From: Acanthococcus lagerstroemiae
Lineage: Eukaryota; Arthropoda; Insecta; Hemiptera; Eriococcidae
Direction: 5' to 3'
Assembly (NCBI GenBank): GCA_031841125.1
Contig: CM063113.1
Location: forward strand, 27,425,312 to 27,489,311
Length of the DNA stretch: 64,000 bases
Numbering within the stretch: position 1 is the first letter of the stretch; each line of letters begins with the position of its first letter. The notes under the pieces were generated by a model. The model ran no database searches and was not told the DNA's origin. It saw only the letters and a program-made list of their open reading frames with translations. Position numbers and translations under genes: made by a program. Positions 9,796 to 19,495 of the stretch are shown here, piece after piece.

Positions 9796-10938
9796 GGTGA
9801 AGGAGCTGCGTACAAAGCGCGTGCTTTAATAGACAACTGTTCGCAGCCTAATCTCGTGTCAGATTTGTTTATTCGGCGCAATAAATTAAAAGTGTCGAAG
9901 GCGCAGCCATCACTCATCGGTGGAGTTGGGGTAGGCGCAGTCAATTCCTCGTCAAAAATCAGCCTAGTAGCCGAATCAAGAGTCGGAACATTTCAACTGC
10001 AGATAGAAGCAGACATAGTCCCCGCATCATCGATAGCCTACACCGCCAATTTTGCCATATCATCAGAAGTAGCGGCGGAAATCAGGAAATTTCCATTAGC
10101 TGATCCAGCCTGGGCGCAAGATCATTTGGCAATCGATCGAGCCGATATGGTCATAGGCGGTAAGTTCTATGAACAAATTATTTGTGATGAATCGGTTTGG
10201 GTCGGTGACCTAAAAATGCGTCGCACTATGTTCGGGTACACTGTCGCCGGAGTGGCTCCGCAACCTATTCAGCCAGGGCCAATATTCTCCGGGTGTACTA
10301 TTCAAGAGATCGATCAAACGTTGAGGCGCTACTGGGAGCTCGAAGAAGCAAGCTACCATCCAGCTCCAAAGGCGCGCGAAAGCTTGGAGTGTGTGCGCCA
10401 CTTTGACCAGAACAAGTCAATTGCTGAAGATGGAAAGTTTGTGTCAAAATTGCCATTACAGGTTGAGAAAGAAAAAATTGCACCGAATCGGGAAAGGGCT
10501 TTGGCGAGTTTTTATCATTTGGAAAGAACTTTGGACCCAAAGACATGGGCTGCGTGTGTTGAATTTTTGTCGGAATATTGTGATTCTGGGCATATGCGTC
10601 TTGCCGGCCCGCCAATCAGCCCCTCTTATTACATTCCGTATCGTCCAGTAATAAGAGAAAGCAGTACCACAACCCCGGTACGAGTAGTATTCAATGCCTC
10701 TTCCCATAAAAAAGGAGAGACTTCGTTGAATGAAGGCCTAATGAAAGGTCCGGTAATTCAAAGAGACCTTTTTGACATTTTGATTTCCATGAGAGAATAT
10801 CGACTTGTGGTCTGCGCCGATATCAAGCAGATGTATAGAATGGTTTGGATACACAAAGATGACCAAGACATGCAACGTATTTTTTTTTTCGGAAAAGCCC
10901 AGCTGAGCCTGTTCAAGAGTATTGTCTCACTACTGTGA
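9796..10938 (+). pseudogene. pol: BEL/Pao pol, part 1: protease and RT fingers
   Basis: The frame is open from the end of the Jockey poly(A); the first usable ATG (9856) is not a true start. The first residues form the protease: ARALIDNCSQPNLVSDLF, where most BEL proteases read (L/I)D.GSQ, so the usual Gly after the active-site Asp is Cys here. The DUF1758-type region follows (VWVGDLKMRRTMFGYTVAG), then the RT start with PVRVVFNAS and VCADIKQMYRMVWIHKDDQ. The frame is lost at a 10-T run (10880-10889), just after MQRI. RT sequence (SPAEPVQEYCLTTV) continues in the next frame. Protease matures the polyprotein; RT copies the RNA. The N-terminal edge of the protease is missing because of the LINE insertion. 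Confidence 0.85.
10880..10889 (+). other. Ten-T run at the pol frame break
   Basis: The RT frame shifts by one within this homopolymer, between MQRI and the conserved EPVQEYCLTTVTYGT block in the next frame. A single-base length change would explain it. Confidence 0.8.
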
Positions 10939-12080
10939 CTTATGGCACCAAACCCGCGTCCTTTATCGCGACCAAATGCCTCGAAGAGGTAGCAAAGGAG
11001 TTGGAACCAACCAATCCAGTCGCAGCTCAAGTAATAAAAGAATGTTTCTACATGGATGACCTCATCGCCGGAGCATCATCGTTCGGAGAATTGTTAGAGC
11101 TCCAGAGATCAGTGCACTCAGCACTTGCCAAAAGAGGGTTCCAGTTGAGAAAATATTCGTCCAATTGTAAGCAACTCTTGGAGCAAATTCCTACAGATTT
11201 GCTCGCTGAGACCGCGCTCAAGTCATTCGAAGAAGAAGGCTACAATCAAGTAGTGTTAGGCGTAACTTGGAATCCTTCCGAAGACGCCTACGGCATCAAG
11301 GCCAATGTTCAATCTGTGTTTAGTGCCACTGTAATAACTAAAAGAATCGTTTTGTCATATACTTCGCGTATTTTCGACCCTATGGGTTTCGTTTCGCCCG
11401 TTACTGTGCGTGGAAAATTATTGTTGCAATCGTTGTGGCTAGAGGGAAAATCGTGGGACGAACCAATGTCTAAAAATTTAGTAAATGAATTTATGGCCTA
11501 TATGAGGGAGCTTGCGCAATTGAGCTCTTTAGTGATACCTCGTTCAATTAATAGTGCTTACCATCGTCAAATCGTCGCGTTTTGTGACGCCAGCCAAAAG
11601 GCGTTTTGTGTGGTCTTGTACCTAAGGTCTGTCGACCCTTCGGGTAACGTTTTTTGCCGAATGATTTGTTCGAAAACTCGAGTGGCCCCAGTTCGTTCGT
11701 TAACTATACCCAAACTTGAGTTGGCAGCGGCCTGCCTTTTATCGGAATTAGTAGCTCGAATCGCCGTGAATTTGAAAATTAAGTTAGAAAATGTCTTTGC
11801 TTTTTCAGATTCCACGATCGTATTATGCTGGTTGTCTCAGCCAGCCGAGAATTGGCGAACTTTTGTTTGTAACCGTGTGTCTAATATTTTGAAAATTGTA
11901 CCTTTTAAAAACTGGTTTTATGTTAATACAGAATGTAACCCCGCCGACTTCGCAACTCGCGGTTTCAACGTACAAGAGTTTTTTATTGTAAATCGTGGTT
12001 CAATGGCCCCGAATTTTTATTGTCTAAAGATCCGTTTTCGTATTTTCAAATCCCTAATTTTGATGTTCATAACGCTTTAG
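10935..12080 (+). pseudogene. pol: BEL/Pao pol, part 2: RT palm and RNase H
   Basis: The 381-residue open frame continues the RT with TYGTKPASFIATKCL and the catalytic FYMDDLIAG (YMDD at about 11049-11060), then the connection domain (VVLGVTWNPSEDAYG, SYTSRIFDPMGFVSPV). RNase H follows, with VAFCDASQKAFC, IPKLELAAACL and VFAFSDSTIVLCWL, which supply the expected D, E and D residues. ECNPADFATRG closes the domain. The frame changes again near 11979-11984, a 6-T run: the conserved WFNGPEFL block is read only in the next frame. The listed ATG at 10935 is not a real start; this is the middle of a polyprotein. Confidence 0.87.
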
Positions 12081-13615
12081 AAAGAAGAAGAAAGAAATGT
12101 TGTTTTTATGTTGTCTCTGTGTATGATTTTATTGATCGATTTTCCTCGTTTACCAAATTAATTCGTGTCGTTTCGTATTTAATTAGATTTTTTAATTCTT
12201 GTAAGCGTCGATCTCAGTTTACAGAAAAGGTTATATGTTTTGATGAATATTGTAATGCTTTAAATGTGTCTATTCGTTTTGTGCAATCGCTTTGTTTTAG
12301 ATCAGAAACGGAATTGTTGAGTCAATCCCTACCAGTAAAAAAGAAAAGTTCACTGGTTTCATTAAATCCCTTTATGGATGAGAAGGGTATCATTCGTGTC
12401 GGTGGACGGCTAGAACGCTCAAATTTCTCTGAGAGCAAAAAGCATCCTATCGTGTTACCAGCAAAAAGTCATTTTGCCAAGCTGTTGTGTCAAGAAGTGC
12501 ATGAACGGTTTTTTCACGCTGGTCGTTCGTTTATGGCGTCGTACTTTAGCAGTCTGTATTGGTTTGTGGGAGGACGAACTAATTTGTTTAAGTTCGTTCT
12601 CAGAAACTGCGTTTCCTGTGCCAAGCTGCGAGCCAAGTCATGCAAGCAGTTGATGGGTCAATTACCTTTAGCAAAAGTATCGGTTTCGCGCCCCTTCGCT
12701 CACTGTGGGGTGGACTTTGCTGGACCATTTTCATCGAAATGTACCGGTCATCGGTCGACTAAATTTGGAAAAATTTATATCGCTGTGTTTGTGTGCCTAG
12801 CAGTTCGAGCGGTTCACATTGAGATTGTGTCAGACTTGTCAACGCCTAAGTTTATTGAATCGCTTCAAAGGTTCATTTCGCGTCGTGGCATCCCCGCAGT
12901 CATTTATTCGGATAACGGCACAAATTTCGTTGGAGCCAAGAACTTTTTTGAGTTTGACCGAGACAAGCTGATCGAGTTTTCCACTACGGAGAAATTTAAA
13001 TGGGTCTTTATTCCCCCAAAGGCTCCAAATTTTGGCGGAACCTGGGAAGCTGCGGTAAAGTCAGCGAAGAAGCATATTTTGAATGTTACTCATGGTATAA
13101 CCTTGACTTTCGAGGAATATGGAACTTTGTTTTCGAGAGTAGAAGCGGTTTTAAATTCGAGACCTATTTGTTATAAAGAGTCTACTCCTCAAGGTATCGA
13201 AGCACTAACGCCTGCACATTTTTTGATTGGTCGAGCCACGTCCGCTATTCCAAGAGTAGACGACGAGCCCTTGTCCTTTACAAATAGGCTTCTGCTGATA
13301 CAAAATCAAATTCGTGGATTTTGGCTGCATTGGTCAAAAGATTACGTCAACCAACTCCAGCAGCGTTCCAAATGGCGCAAAAAGGAACCTAATTTGATGC
13401 CAGGTCAAATTGTTCTTGTTCGAAATGAAAATACTAAGCCATTCGATTGGCCGATGGGCGTCATTCGGAAGGTTCATCCTGGAAAAGATGGACTTGTTCG
13501 AGTAGTCGATGTGCTGTTTCAAGGAAGCGTCCGAAGCAGAGCTGTTTCGTCTATAGTCGTGTTACCTGTACCTGTGTCCCCTGAACCTCAGTGTTCAGCC
13601 GGGGGAATTTGTTAA
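12020..13615 (+). pseudogene. pol: BEL/Pao pol, part 3: integrase
   Basis: 531 residues in the third frame. The HHCC zinc domain is visible as HERFFHAG and CVSCAKLRA. The catalytic core has CGVDFAGPF (first D), VIYSDNGTNF (second D) and PNFGGTWEAAVKSAK (E), giving a complete DDE triad. The C-terminal DUF5641-type block follows (WSKDYVNQLQQRSKW, PGQIVLVR, DWPMGVIRKVHPGKDG). The stop TAA at 13613-13615 lies inside the first bases of the 3' LTR, so the LTR supplies it. Integrase would insert the cDNA with the 5-bp stagger seen as the TTGTC duplication. No frame break occurs within the integrase. The reading frame joins part 2 through one shift. Confidence 0.9.
13600..13609 (+). promoter_or_regulatory. 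Candidate polypurine tract of the BEL element
   Basis: GGGGGAATT lies immediately before the 3' LTR, the expected site for plus-strand priming. It is short, and pol coding sequence runs through it. Confidence 0.5.
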
Positions 13616-13813
13616 TAGAAAAATGATCTCGTCTTATCTATGTAATTTTGCGTGTATTAGCCTCTTATCTTTTAGAACCCGTTATGTCGTATTCTGTTAG
13701 TTGTCGAGTTTTTCTACCTTTTCGTGTTCGCTAAAATCAGTCAGTCTTGAACGTTCACCTTTGAACTTCGAATATACGTGTAAATTTTACTCGTTCTTGT
13801 TTTTATGTGAACA
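13610..13813 (+). repeat. BEL/Pao 3' LTR
   Basis: 204 bp from TGTTAATAG to TATGTGAACA. One mismatch to the 5' LTR. Followed directly by TTGTC, the second copy of the TSD. Confidence 0.93.
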
Positions 13814-13854
13814 TTGTCCGCTACCCGTTTTGCGCCTTAAGCGTATCGCAGACA

Positions 13855-13985
13855 CTCGCTTGTTAGGGCCCAGGAGAATTCTTCCAACTCATTAATGCAC
13901 AAATTATTCTTTGTACGATCGCCGTTCGAAATTCTACTGAATCCCTAGTCGTTAAGGCATCCAGCAGGTGCACGAATAATATTAG
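13855..13985 (+). repeat. Repeat E, right copy
   Basis: The partner of 3770-3904. Shared words include AATGCACAAA, CTTTGTACGATCGCC and AGCAGGTGCACGA. It runs directly into RNase H LINE copy 2 at about 13985, so the two may belong to one element or have been joined by truncation. Confidence 0.5.
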
Positions 13986-14450
13986 GAGCAAGTAAGCAGA
14001 CAGAAATGCACTAGCACTTGGCCAGTGGCATCAAAGTCAGCAAAATATTGATAGGAGACGCTCCCAGTAAGTATGCCAAGTTTCTATTAGGGCTTGACAG
14101 GAAACATGCTAGGCTTATAGTCGGACTGCTAACTGATCATAGGGCCACAAAACACATGTGGTATAAAATAGGAATGAAGAAAAGCGGCTCCTGTAGGTAC
14201 TGTGGAGGACAGGAAGAAACCTCGATCCATATCATAGGTCAATGCCCAGAAATAGGCGGCACAAGACGCGAAGCACTGGGACTAGACGACTAGAGTATCC
14301 AGTATTTACTGAAGTCAAAGGGATAGAGATCAGTAAAATTCTCACTTTGGCTATAAAGTTGAGGCTACTGAGCTGATCCTCAACACCAACTTGAGGAATA
14401 GTGCAATGGACTACAAAGTCCGAGCACTCGGCACATACAAGAATGAAAGA
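13985..14450 (+). pseudogene. RNase H-type LINE C-terminal tail, copy 2
   Basis: The open frame at 14018-14293 matches the C-terminal part of copy 1: KVSKILIGDAPSKYAKFLLG, then CRYCGGQEETSIHIIGQC, the same C-x2-C...H...C knuckle. The copy starts within the region after RNase H and keeps the 3' UTR words (ACTACAAAGTCCGAGCACTCGG). It ends near 14450 with AAGAATGAAAGAAATATTAG. It is a 5'-truncated, dead fragment. The knuckle is thought to bind nucleic acid in I-group elements. Confidence 0.7.
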
Positions 14451-14460
14451 AATATTAGAA

Positions 14461-14851
14461 GCTTTGCCTTCTGCCGGTTTTACGGCTCAAGCTCGCCGAC
14501 ATTCGCATGTTTTTGAGCTCAGAAGAATTGAGACTTGAGACGGCAAAACGTCCAGCAACGATAATTTCTCTCAGATCTTTTTGGACTGAATTTCCGACGT
14601 CGTTGGTTAAGCAGAGAGACCGAGACCAGCCATACGGTCACTGACCTAATGATGGTCACTGACATTTCAATGTCATTTTCCTTTTGGATACAGTTCATTA
14701 GTAGCCTTTATTGATCATCCAACTGTTTTAGACCTAAGAGTAAACCTGTGATGTAACCTTACCCATTTCATTGAACTTTTGAAGGTCATCGAGTTCAGAT
14801 AGTATTCTAAACTCAACTATTGTAATGCAATCTAAACCTCTTTCCTTACCC
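14461..14851. other. No gene recognised
   Basis: Non-coding. A short near-duplication (GGTCACTGAC twice at about 14637-14663) is the only pattern seen. Confidence 0.4.
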
Positions 14852-15190
14852 AGGATGTTTACAGACTTTCATTATTTCTTTCCTGACTTTCTCCTGACCT
14901 CCATTTTTGTATTTGAAGAATTTGCCTTTTTGGCATAATACTGCTATGTAGCGCAAACTGAGTTGTGAAGTGAGGTAGGAAAGGGTTTCCTGTATGAATT
15001 CATTATGTACTTACAATATTCTTGATTCCCATTTATTCATATTATGGGATTTCTAACAGAATCTTCCATTGGATGGTAATTTACTAACTTTTTCTTCATC
15101 GTTCAGTAAATTCCTCGAAATTTCCGCAGACTTCCTGACCTATATTCAAAAATCCTGACCTTCCCTGACTTCGTGACCTTGTAGACATCC
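14852..15190 (+). mobile_element. hAT-like MITE with GGATGT(C/T)TACA ends
   Basis: The left end reads AGGATGTTTACAGAC. The reverse complement of the right end reads GGATGTCTACAAGG. Inside are repeated TCCTGAC/CTTCCTGACC words typical of this kind of non-autonomous repeat. The flanking 8-mers CCTTACCC (14844-14851) and GGTTACCC (15191-15198) agree at 6 of 8 positions, consistent with an aged hAT TSD. It has no coding capacity. Confidence 0.5.
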
Positions 15191-15340
15191 GGTTACCCCT
15201 ATGGAACCTTTTCTTAGATATAAGCTACATTGAACTTCTAAAAGTCCTTGACCCGGGATACTACTCCAAACAGCGGCTTCTTTTTTAAACCCGGATTATT
15301 CAACTAACCTAGCTAACTACAAATTCTCAACATTCGCCAT

Positions 15341-15655
15341 GTGATAGAAAAAGGCGTTCGATAATGTCAACTGGCGGATACTCTGGAGTTGATTAGAAAA
15401 ACTAGGAGTACCAAAACACCTGACTGCTCTGCTTAAGAGCCTATACGAAGACAACTCTGCTCAAGTGAGAGTAGAAGGAGAACTCACGCAGCACTTCAAA
15501 ACCGACAAAAGAGTACGACAGAGATGCATACTCAGCCCCATCCTTTTCAATACCTATGTAGAGTGGGTTATGAGAGAAGCCCTAGATGGATGAGAAGGAG
15601 GAGTATCGCTAGGTGGGAAACGAATATCTGATCTCAGATATGCAGACGACACCCG
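15341..15655 (+). pseudogene. LINE reverse transcriptase fragment (RTE-like)
   Basis: Reading across shifts and stops, the sequence contains KAFDNVNWRILW, LEKLGVPKHLTALLKSLYED, ILSPILFNTYVEWVMREAL and SLGGKRISDLRYADDT. These are RT blocks from the first catalytic Asp to the YADD motif, in the order and spacing of RTE-like LINEs. In-frame stops fall after ILWS and after REALDG, and the usual GVRQGC reads RVRQRC. About 105 residues remain. The endonuclease, thumb and ends are absent. The piece is a dead 5'- and 3'-truncated copy, and clade placement is approximate. Confidence 0.75.
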
Positions 15656-16433
15656 GTGTTGGGACAAAAGAACACAAGTCATTTTGTTTCGTTTTTTTGT
15701 TTTTACTGGCAATAAATTAGTTTCGCCCAGATCTAGATAAACATACATAAAGTTTTATTAGACCATTTTCTGTTTAATCGAGAGTTCTATCTGGAGTCAG
15801 AACTTGTGGTATTCTAACCTTCGGTCTCGCTTGAGCCCAGTTCTGGAGTATCCTCGCTCAGCATATATTGGTACGATAGGGCTAGAAAACTTTGTAGTGA
15901 AGCTAGTAACATAGACGATGAATCTTCGCTCTGCGTATTATCTGGCTGGCTGGAGGATGGAAACGAGGAGCAGGCACCACACAGGGGAGTAATGCCATAC
16001 TGGTGACATCGACGTCACAGTGGGATGCTATCTCACACGAACAAAGTATAACTACCCGGACTTTTTCTGAGCCGGTGATGTCAAATGCGAAAATGGATTT
16101 TAATCGGTCAGCCAGGGTCGATTAAAGACCCACAATTCATTAATATAAGAACATCATGATGTCTGAAAGGATGAAAAAGAGGTACGAATATACGAACGAA
16201 TGTAAATGTAATAACGTCGAGTCAAGCTGAATACCGTCCAAATGAAGGGCAGCCCTAATATTTTCGGCGCTCCGATTTGAAACTGCGGGATAAGAGAGAA
16301 TGAAAAAACAAAAAGAAAACGAATAATAAAAAAAAATGTAAAATGATTTACGAAATGAAAATAAATTTCCGTACTACGAATGCAAATTGAAACGATACGA
16401 ATGCACGATGAATGTAAATTTTAATAATAATGG

Positions 16434-16467
<34 letters not shown>

Positions 16468-17118
16468 GGCGAGGCTGGTACAACATGAACGAATACTCGT
16501 AATCCGGACCGGGAAAAAGTTCTGTAGCTGTGAAACTGGTGTTAACAATTGTGCTGCTTCGAAACTGGGAAATCGAACGTTTTTAATTGAATTTTTCCCT
16601 TTTTTTTTGGTTGCTCTTTTTGTCTTTTCGGTTCGACAATTAAACGAACCCCGGTGGAAACGACCAAGCTACAATATCATCAATTGAGACGCAGACCGTA
16701 TAAAAAAACTTAAAAAAAAAAAAAAACAGTATGCACGAATGCTATTCATGTTCAGCGTGAACCACGGTGTTAAAATGCTTTTTTGTACAGAATTTACATT
16801 GATCGTATACCTACACCAGTACAATTTGATCGCCTGCACTACATAAACAAGCAACCAGCACGTTCTCGGAAATCCGCAGAAATATTTGGCTTAACCCTTT
16901 CATTCTGCACGTACCGAATCTACAACGCATTTTCATTTCCCGGTCGTTCATTTGTTGCTTCACTTTCAAATTCGAAGTCAGTTCAAGTAATCCGCGAAGA
17001 ATACGAGAAACGATTGGAAACATTTCTCCATTCACCGCGCGCAAATTCCAACTTCTCAGTTTTTATTTTACTTTTTATTGCTTCGAAAAAACGAGACTGT
17101 ATATTTGTGCACGACTGC
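15656..17118. other. No gene recognised; one long A run
   Basis: Non-coding, AT-rich. A run of 33 A bases at 16434-16466 could be the tail of a retroposed sequence, but I recognise nothing upstream of it as a SINE or LINE. A second, shorter A run occurs near 16712-16726. Confidence 0.4.
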
Positions 17119-17382
17119 ATGGTGCATGTGACGAATACGCTGCCAGACTTGTAATTCATATTCAATGCTTTTGAAGAACGAAAAGCATGAATTCTTAATG
17201 TCATGCTCACTATTTTGAGTCGGATTCTCCCAATCAGTATCACAGCTACTCGCAAAAACATTTTCTCACAGATTCAGTTCGTCAAACCAATGACCTGTAA
17301 TTGCGTTCGAGTCACTGCTGCCATTTGCATGCTAGCATGAACTCTGAACTACAAGCCTCGCAGCGTATTCGTCACGTGCACC
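17119..17382. repeat. Inverted repeat with ~190-bp spacer
   Basis: The block at 17119-17156 (GTGCATGTGACGAATACGC, then TGCCAGACTTGTAATTC) recurs in inverted form at about 17345-17382. There the reverse complement reads GTGCACGTGACGAATACGC, then TGCGAGGCTTGTAGTTC. The arms are about 38 bp and the spacer shows no coding. It may be an inverted duplication or a foldback element. Confidence 0.6.
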
Positions 17383-18123
17383 CAGGGACAAAACTGAAGA
17401 AGGGGGGCGACAAAGGGGCAGTTTGCCTCCCAGTCTCCACCAGAGCAGGGAAATTTTAAAAGATACAGTAAAGTGGAAATTATTAGACTCAATTGGATTT
17501 TCGTTGGTTGCGGAGGCATTGTAGCGTTTACAGATTCCTTTCCCCTCCAAATACAAGGCAATTGATGTCATTTTCTCGCGGCAGTCTTGCATGTAATAAA
17601 AAGTCGACGAAAAATCAAGTTGCGTCCAATAATTTTCACAGTAGTGTAGATCAAAGTATTGGAAAATCCAACAAGTCAAAAGAAATTTCGAGTTTTTTTA
17701 TGCCCATACACACAATAAAATTTGATACTAGGGAATTTCGGAAATTTTGAGTTGAGTCAGTAGGGAATTTCAACAATTTTTGCACTACCTCCTCCCGAAA
17801 ACACTCTTTGCTACGTTTCTGCATGCACCATACAATTGTGCAAAAACATACAATCTCGTTTTTTTCGTCTTCATTGAAAGTACATTATATAATATTTGGT
17901 TGAGCGTATGGCGATCCCACATATGCTAAATTGGCTCTCCAGACACAGCAGCCCCCCCCCGGCCCTGGAAACTACCATTTTGCGTATTGCATCAGTGACC
18001 AGAGCAGGCTGCCCAGATATTTTTCAATAGAAAAGAGTACTACAGGTCGTTCAAAAATTTTTTCCAGCAAACTCGCATCTCGCTTCGCTCGATGCTCGCT
18101 CCAGCAGCCTTTCCGGATTATAT
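17383..18123. other. No gene recognised
   Basis: Non-coding. Contains GGGGGGCGACAAAGGGGC (about 17402) and a poly-C run (17950-17959). No supported feature. Confidence 0.4.
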
Positions 18124-18263
18124 CAGGGCCGTAGCCAGGATTTAAGTAAGGTGGTTTGCGATGTAAGGGGACTAGAAATACCCCAAATTTATCCAACTGC
18201 CCACATGTACATGAAGAAGATTTTTGAGGGGGATTGACCCTCCCCCGGTTGGTTACGGGCCTG
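18124..18263 (+). mobile_element. hAT-like MITE, CAGGGCCGTA family, copy 1
   Basis: The 140-bp element starts CAGGGCCGTAGCC and ends GGTTACGGGCCTG, whose reverse complement is CAGGCCCGTAACC. A related element with the same ends lies at 60594-60786. The flanking 8-mers (GATTATAT and ACCTATGT) agree at only 4 of 8 positions, so no TSD is evident in this copy. Non-coding. Confidence 0.55.
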
Positions 18264-18779
18264 ACCTATGTTATAAATTATTCTCGCCTACTCTTCTCCC
18301 TTTTCCGTTTTTCTCTCCCTGGATCTAGTCAAGTATTGTTTGTTAAAAAGAAAAATGGACTGGAAAAATGTTCACGCTTAAATTTCTTTTCATTTACTTC
18401 AATCTTTTTTGCCTCTTTGTGTGGAAAACACACACACACAAATATATTTCTTCTTTCACGACAACACTCTGTAGTATTGGTAACACTGTATGGAAGTGAA
18501 AACCACCGTAAGAACTACATGAAACGACACAACAGTGTTTCCCTAACTTTAAACCAGAGCTGCAGTGTTTAAAACAAAAATGAAAAACAGCGTTTTCAAC
18601 TTGTTTTAAACCACGAAAAGAAACGAACATTTGTTTAAAAAAAAATTTTCTCTCATTTATTTCTTGTTTTAAACAATCATTTCCTCTTGCATTTTTCATC
18701 ATTATTTTAGCAGAAATTGAAGGAAAAAAGAATAAATAATACTTACTAATAAAAACGAAAGGAAGGGGTTGTGAACAGA

Positions 18780-19190
18780 GGTTGAAAGATGTAAGACGAA
18801 ACTTTCACTTTTGACTTTAGCTTTCAATTTTAACATAAAAAACTTTTGGCGTTTTCTTTTTACTGAAATATTTTTCAGCTTTCGACTTTTGGCTTTCTAG
18901 TATCAACATTTTTCAACTTTTGGCTTAAAACTTTCAACTTCTGACCTTCAAAAAAAAAAGGCATTGCTTATTAGTTTGTTGAGAATAGAATTTGATATCG
19001 CTCCCGGACTTGGATAGAGAAAAAAGAAATTTGGAAAGGGAAAGGGCGAAAAAATGAAAGGAAAGGCTGAATAAAGAAAACTTCTAGCTTTTTGCTTCAA
19101 TCGAAAAATACTTCTCAACTTTTGATTTTTGTTTTTTTACCGTCAAAATTCTTCAGCTTTCGGCTTTTAGCTTTCAGCTAGCTCTCCAAC
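18780..19190. repeat. Degenerate AGCTTTCGGCTTTT word repeat
   Basis: Many imperfect repeats of the words TTTCGGCTTT, TTTCAACTTTTG and AGCTTTC. The complementary words (AAAGCCGAAAG) fill 20230-20680. The two tracts are therefore inverted relative to each other and probably share an origin. Confidence 0.5.
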
Positions 19191-19237
19191 TTTGATTGTG
19201 AAAATTCGTAATATTGACACTTCCACAGTATAATTAT

Positions 19238-19482
19238 GGACACGCTGTTAAGCAGAAAGTGCTCGAGCAACAAAATCTATTTTTTGACAAAATGTAACAT
19301 TAAAAGCCAAATGCCGGGTTACGGACATAGCATTTAGTGATAAGCTTTTTTCAACGTGGGTACACATTTCTAAATCGGGGGCCCAATTTTGAAAAATTCT
19401 ACTTTTCACGCTCTTTCCAACGATACTAAGAACTCATTTTGTTAACAAATGTCGCTTGGGCACTTTTTGCCTAACAGTGTTC
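19238..19482 (+). mobile_element. TIR element family A, copy 1
   Basis: About 245 bp. The left end is GGACACGCTGTTAAGCAGAA; the reverse complement of the right end is GAACACTGTTAGGCAAAAAG, extending over ~30 bp. The inside shares the block AAGCTTTTTTCAACGTGGGT with copy 2 at 22495-22779, which lies in the opposite orientation. Non-coding. The superfamily is not clear. Confidence 0.55.
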
Positions 19483-19495
19483 ATTTATTAGTACG

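Larger units (their letters stand above)
3910..13813 (+). mobile_element. BEL/Pao LTR retrotransposon interrupted by a Jockey LINE
   Basis: Two 204-bp direct LTRs (3910-4113 and 13610-13813), each beginning TG and ending CA, differ at one position. The flanks carry a perfect 5-bp duplication, TTGTC (3905-3909 and 13814-13818), within the 4-6 bp usual for BEL/Pao. Between the LTRs lie gag with a DUF1759-type domain, then protease, RT with YMDD, RNase H and integrase, which is the BEL/Pao order. A Jockey LINE occupies about 5345-9795. Without it the element is about 5.4-5.5 kb, a plausible BEL size. The near-identical LTRs indicate recent integration. The Jockey insertion is later still, and a few pol frameshifts break the copy. 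Confidence 0.93.

Noticed and set aside
9796..9830. TSD for the Jockey LINE (GGTGAAGG... compared with CGTGAAGGTCGCG at 5273)
   Set aside because: The upstream match lies inside clear gag coding ~70 bp before the junction and is too short to be a TSD.
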